From Capsaspora owczarzaki ATCC 30864 (taxonomy: Eukaryota; Opisthokonta; Filasterea): a stretch of DNA of 64,000 nt. A program made the translations under genes and the position numbers. The stretch is from contig NW_011887300.1 in the NCBI RefSeq assembly GCF_000151315.2, positions 1,098,373 through 1,162,372 of the forward strand, in the 5' to 3' direction. The notes beneath the pieces are model-generated. The model saw nothing but the letters and a program-made list of their open reading frames with translations. It did no database searches and was not told the origin of the DNA. Of this stretch, positions 61,947 through 64,000 are shown piece by piece (position 1 is the first letter of the stretch; each line of letters starts with the position of its first letter).

Positions 61947-63068
61947 TCAGTACTTGGTATAACCACCATTGGCATCTATCACAGCTTGAATGCGGCGCGG
62001 CATCGATGAAATGAGATCGCGGCAGACCTCTGGCGTGAGCACTTCTTCGTAGACCGCTTGGAAGCGTTCCCACAACGCGGCCTTGCTCTTGATCTCCCTC
62101 TCCTGGTAGATCTTGTTCTTGACCATGTTCCACGCATTTTCGATGGGGTTGAGGTCGGGAGAGTTCGCAGGCCAGTCCAGGACGGTGATCTGATTGGTTT
62201 CGAACCACTTCGCCACATCTTTTCTTTTGTGACAAGGGGCATTGTCATGCATGAAAATCATCTCGTTTTTGTTGTTCCACACGCGAATGCTTGCTAGCAA
62301 CTCGCTCTCCAAAACTGAGAGGTAGGTGTCGCCGTTCATGACGTCGCCGACCTCGCAGAAAAGCGAAATTCCGAAACGAGAGATGGCGCCCCAAACATTG
62401 ATATGGCCACCGCCGAACTTGACCGTGCCCTGCACGCATCGATCGGTCAACGTTTCGCCAACCAGACGCCATACACGACCACCGTTGTTGTTCCTGTAGA
62501 GATAGAGAGCAGTCTCGTCGGAGAAGACGACCCTCAGCCAGTCATCGACGGTCCAATGCTGATGAGCGAGTGCAAAGGCCAAGCGTCGCTCTTTGTGTGT
62601 CTCTTTCAAGAGGGCTTTTTTGACCTTCGCTCCGTTGACAAGTCCTGCACCATGCAGCACCCTTCTTATCGTGCATGGAGAGACACGAACTTTGGACAAT
62701 GTGCGCATAGTGGCGGCCACTTCGGGTGCGGTGTCGGACTCATCGAGGAGGATCTGTGCTACAATGTTGTTGCGGTGAAATGACTTGAGCTTGCTGGGGC
62801 GACCGGGGCGGGGGCTGTCGCTCGTCGTCGCCCTTCCCGAGAAACGTTGGGTGATGCTGATCACTGTAGAACGTGGGAGGTGAAGCTGGGTGGCGATCTT
62901 GTTGTAGGAGAGGCCAGCATTTCGCAACGCGAGCACTTGACCGCGGACGACCTCCCTGGGCATCTTGTCCAGCACGGGCAGCGGTCTTTTTGGTGAAGTT
63001 GGACGCAGCCATACCGGGGGCTGTCTGGGAGCCACGCGGGACGTGGACTGACTGCGTGTGCGAGTCAT
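61947..63068 (-). CDS. Tc1 transposase (DD34E)
   Basis: 373 residues from ATG 63068, no internal stop. Two N-terminal helix-turn-helix regions are visible (GLSYNKIATQLHLPRSTV, and a second around VAATMRTLSKVRVSPCTI) with a GRPS-type linker between them. The catalytic triad is FSDETALYLY, FMHDNAPCHKRKDV and SPDLNPIENAWN, with 34 residues between the second Asp and the Glu, the Tc1 spacing. All three acids are present, so it could be active. It makes the family's TA-directed cut-and-paste reaction. It is read in the same direction as the chromovirus. Confidence 0.95.
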   Translation of the reverse strand: MTRTRSQSTSRVAPRQPPVWLRPTSPKRPLPVLDKMPREVVRGQVLALRNAGLSYNKIATQLHLPRSTVISITQRFSGRATTSDSPRPGRPSKLKSFHRNNIVAQILLDESDTAPEVAATMRTLSKVRVSPCTIRRVLHGAGLVNGAKVKKALLKETHKERRLAFALAHQHWTVDDWLRVVFSDETALYLYRNNNGGRVWRLVGETLTDRCVQGTVKFGGGHINVWGAISRFGISLFCEVGDVMNGDTYLSVLESELLASIRVWNNKNEMIFMHDNAPCHKRKDVAKWFETNQITVLDWPANSPDLNPIENAWNMVKNKIYQEREIKSKAALWERFQAVYEEVLTPEVCRDLISSMPRRIQAVIDANGGYTKY

Positions 63069-63205
63069 GCGCACAAAAAGACTGAACCCAAACCAAAATT
63101 TGGGCGGGAAAAGTGAATTTTTTGAGTTTCCTTATATTTTTTATTTTGCTCGCTGCTGCTCTGATATGACTCACAACCCCCGCTCCCGGTGTTCATCAGA
63201 CGTTC

Positions 63206-63268
63206 GGTACACCGTACCATGAATGAACATTCCGCGGGCGAGACGGAAAGCAACACAGGTCCCAGGGA
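63206..63268 (-). repeat. Right inverted repeat of the Tc1 element
   Basis: Identical over 63 bp to the reverse complement of 61721-61783. Confidence 0.95.
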
Positions 63269-63492
63269 GGGCGAAAAAGTGAAAAAAAGAGGGGGGGTCG
63301 AAATTTAATGATCGGGATAGTATTTGTCATCATCAACTCAGAAAATCAGACAAGACAAATCAGAGCAAGATAGAAGAAAAACAGGAAGAAAGACAAGGGT
63401 GAGAAAACATGCAAGACATCATTCAACGTGGCAGGTTGCATCCAGAAACCTGACAGATCCCCGCACAAAGGATCGCGTCGTCCCTGACGCGC

Positions 63493-64000
63493 TCAGGAAT
63501 GGAGAAGCCGGGCAGCGGGCTTGGGCTTGCGAGGAAACTTGCGATGGAAATCGCGGACGAGGACCAGGAGGTTGGACAACTGGGACAAGGGTTCCCAAGT
63601 TGTGTCGGAAGGGCTGAATCCTTCCCAGCGGCACAGATAAAAGAAATCATCACCGCGACGCTCGACATCGAGAATGTCGGAAACCTTGTAAAGGATTTCG
63701 CCATCAACGATCTCAGAGTAGGGGAACGGCTGAGGGCGAGAGGAGCCAGAGCTGGAACGGAACTGTTTCAGAAGTGAAACGTGGAAGGTCGGATGGATCT
63801 TGAGGTCAGAGGGCAGAGACAGGGTAAAGGCAACATCGTTGACCTTGGAAGCAATGGGAAAGGGACCAATCCACTTGGGGTGGAGCTTGTTGAGAGAGCG
63901 GATGTTGGAAGTGCTGAGGAGAACTTGATCGCCAACTTGAAAATCCGGAGGAGGGATGCGATGCTTGTTCGCATGCTTGGTGTAAGCAGACACAGCAGAC
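63493..64000 (-). CDS. Chromovirus polyprotein end: integrase C-terminus and chromodomain (partial)
   Basis: The frame enters from the right edge and ends at 63493. It shows the integrase C-terminal fold (DFQVGDQVLLST, LHPKWIGPFPI, HPTFHVSLLK) and then a chromodomain (YKVSDILDVERR, YLCRWEGFSPSDTTWEP). A chromodomain fused to integrase defines chromoviruses and steers insertion toward marked chromatin. Only this tail is visible and it looks whole. Confidence 0.92.
   Translation of the reverse strand, partial: SAVSAYTKHANKHRIPPPDFQVGDQVLLSTSNIRSLNKLHPKWIGPFPIASKVNDVAFTLSLPSDLKIHPTFHVSLLKQFRSSSGSSRPQPFPYSEIVDGEILYKVSDILDVERRGDDFFYLCRWEGFSPSDTTWEPLSQLSNLLVLVRDFHRKFPRKPKPAARLLHS

Larger units (their letters stand above)
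61721..63268 (-). mobile_element. Tc1/mariner DNA transposon nested in the chromovirus
   Basis: 1548 bp between perfect 63-bp inverted repeats (61721-61783 and 63206-63268), which start TCCCTGGGACCTGTG. It holds one uninterrupted transposase frame. No TA flanks the ends as drawn, so the true ends may lie slightly outside, or the target-site duplication has been lost. It lies between the chromovirus coding region and its polypurine tract, so it jumped in later. Confidence 0.85.
61223..64000 (-). mobile_element. Ty3/Gypsy chromovirus, 3' part, running off the window
   Basis: The element is on the minus strand. Its 3' LTR is 61223-61425, next to a purine tract at 61426-61450. The 3' internal DNA follows, interrupted by a Tc1 transposon at 61721-63268, and the end of the polyprotein region is 63493-64000. 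The rest lies past the right edge, so the second LTR and target-site duplication cannot be seen. The visible coding part reads open and looks whole apart from the nested insertion, which lies outside it. It appears fairly young, but with only one LTR in view its age cannot be estimated. Confidence 0.85.

Overview
The window is a gene-dense nuclear region of a unicellular relative of animals. Short spliceosomal introns (mostly GT-AG, about 50-250 nt), AATAAA-type poly(A) signals, a receptor tyrosine kinase with a DLAARN catalytic loop, LIN9, Mediator MED22, Churchill and FIGNL1 all point to a holozoan. The transposon mix (pogo, Tc1, Ty3 chromovirus) fits Capsaspora owczarzaki (Filasterea). The species name is inference; I could not search a database.

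Layout. 1-2 kb: the 3' end of an unknown gene, then a decayed leucine-rich-repeat (LRR) gene (copy A, minus strand). 2.6-10 kb: a ZIP metal transporter and an ABCC10-like transporter. 10.6-21.5 kb: MED22, a small unrecognised gene with a 52-bp tandem duplication, a T-tract-rich intergenic stretch, LIN9, mitoribosomal mS33 and a seven-TM protein. 23.6-25.4 kb: LRR copy B, an inverted duplicate of copy A. 25.9-31.2 kb: a very glutamine-rich protein with a WOPR (Gti1/Pac2) DNA-binding domain, divergent from a small tail-anchored protein. 32.2-39.7 kb: an LRR receptor tyrosine kinase whose signal-peptide exon is split by a complete-looking 3.2-kb pogo transposon. 41.7-47.1 kb: a cysteine-rich type I receptor with a tyrosine-rich tail. 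47.5-57.5 kb: WDR4/TRM82, Churchill, a sugar-lactone oxidase, ribulose-phosphate 3-epimerase and FIGNL1. 58.0-61.2 kb: LRR copy C, the longest and intact. 61.2 kb to the end: a Ty3/Gypsy chromovirus running off the window, carrying a nested Tc1 element.

The housekeeping genes do not form one pathway. Two kinds of lineage-specific innovation stand out. First, two unrelated LRR families encode one repeat per exon (84 nt and 72 nt, all introns phase 2), with homologous introns, so they grow by copying exon-intron units. Second, there is a tyrosine-kinase signalling theme: an RTK, and a separate receptor whose tail carries six YxxP motifs. Exon boundaries were worked out by hand from splice sites and frame; every multi-exon model given as intact sums to a multiple of three.
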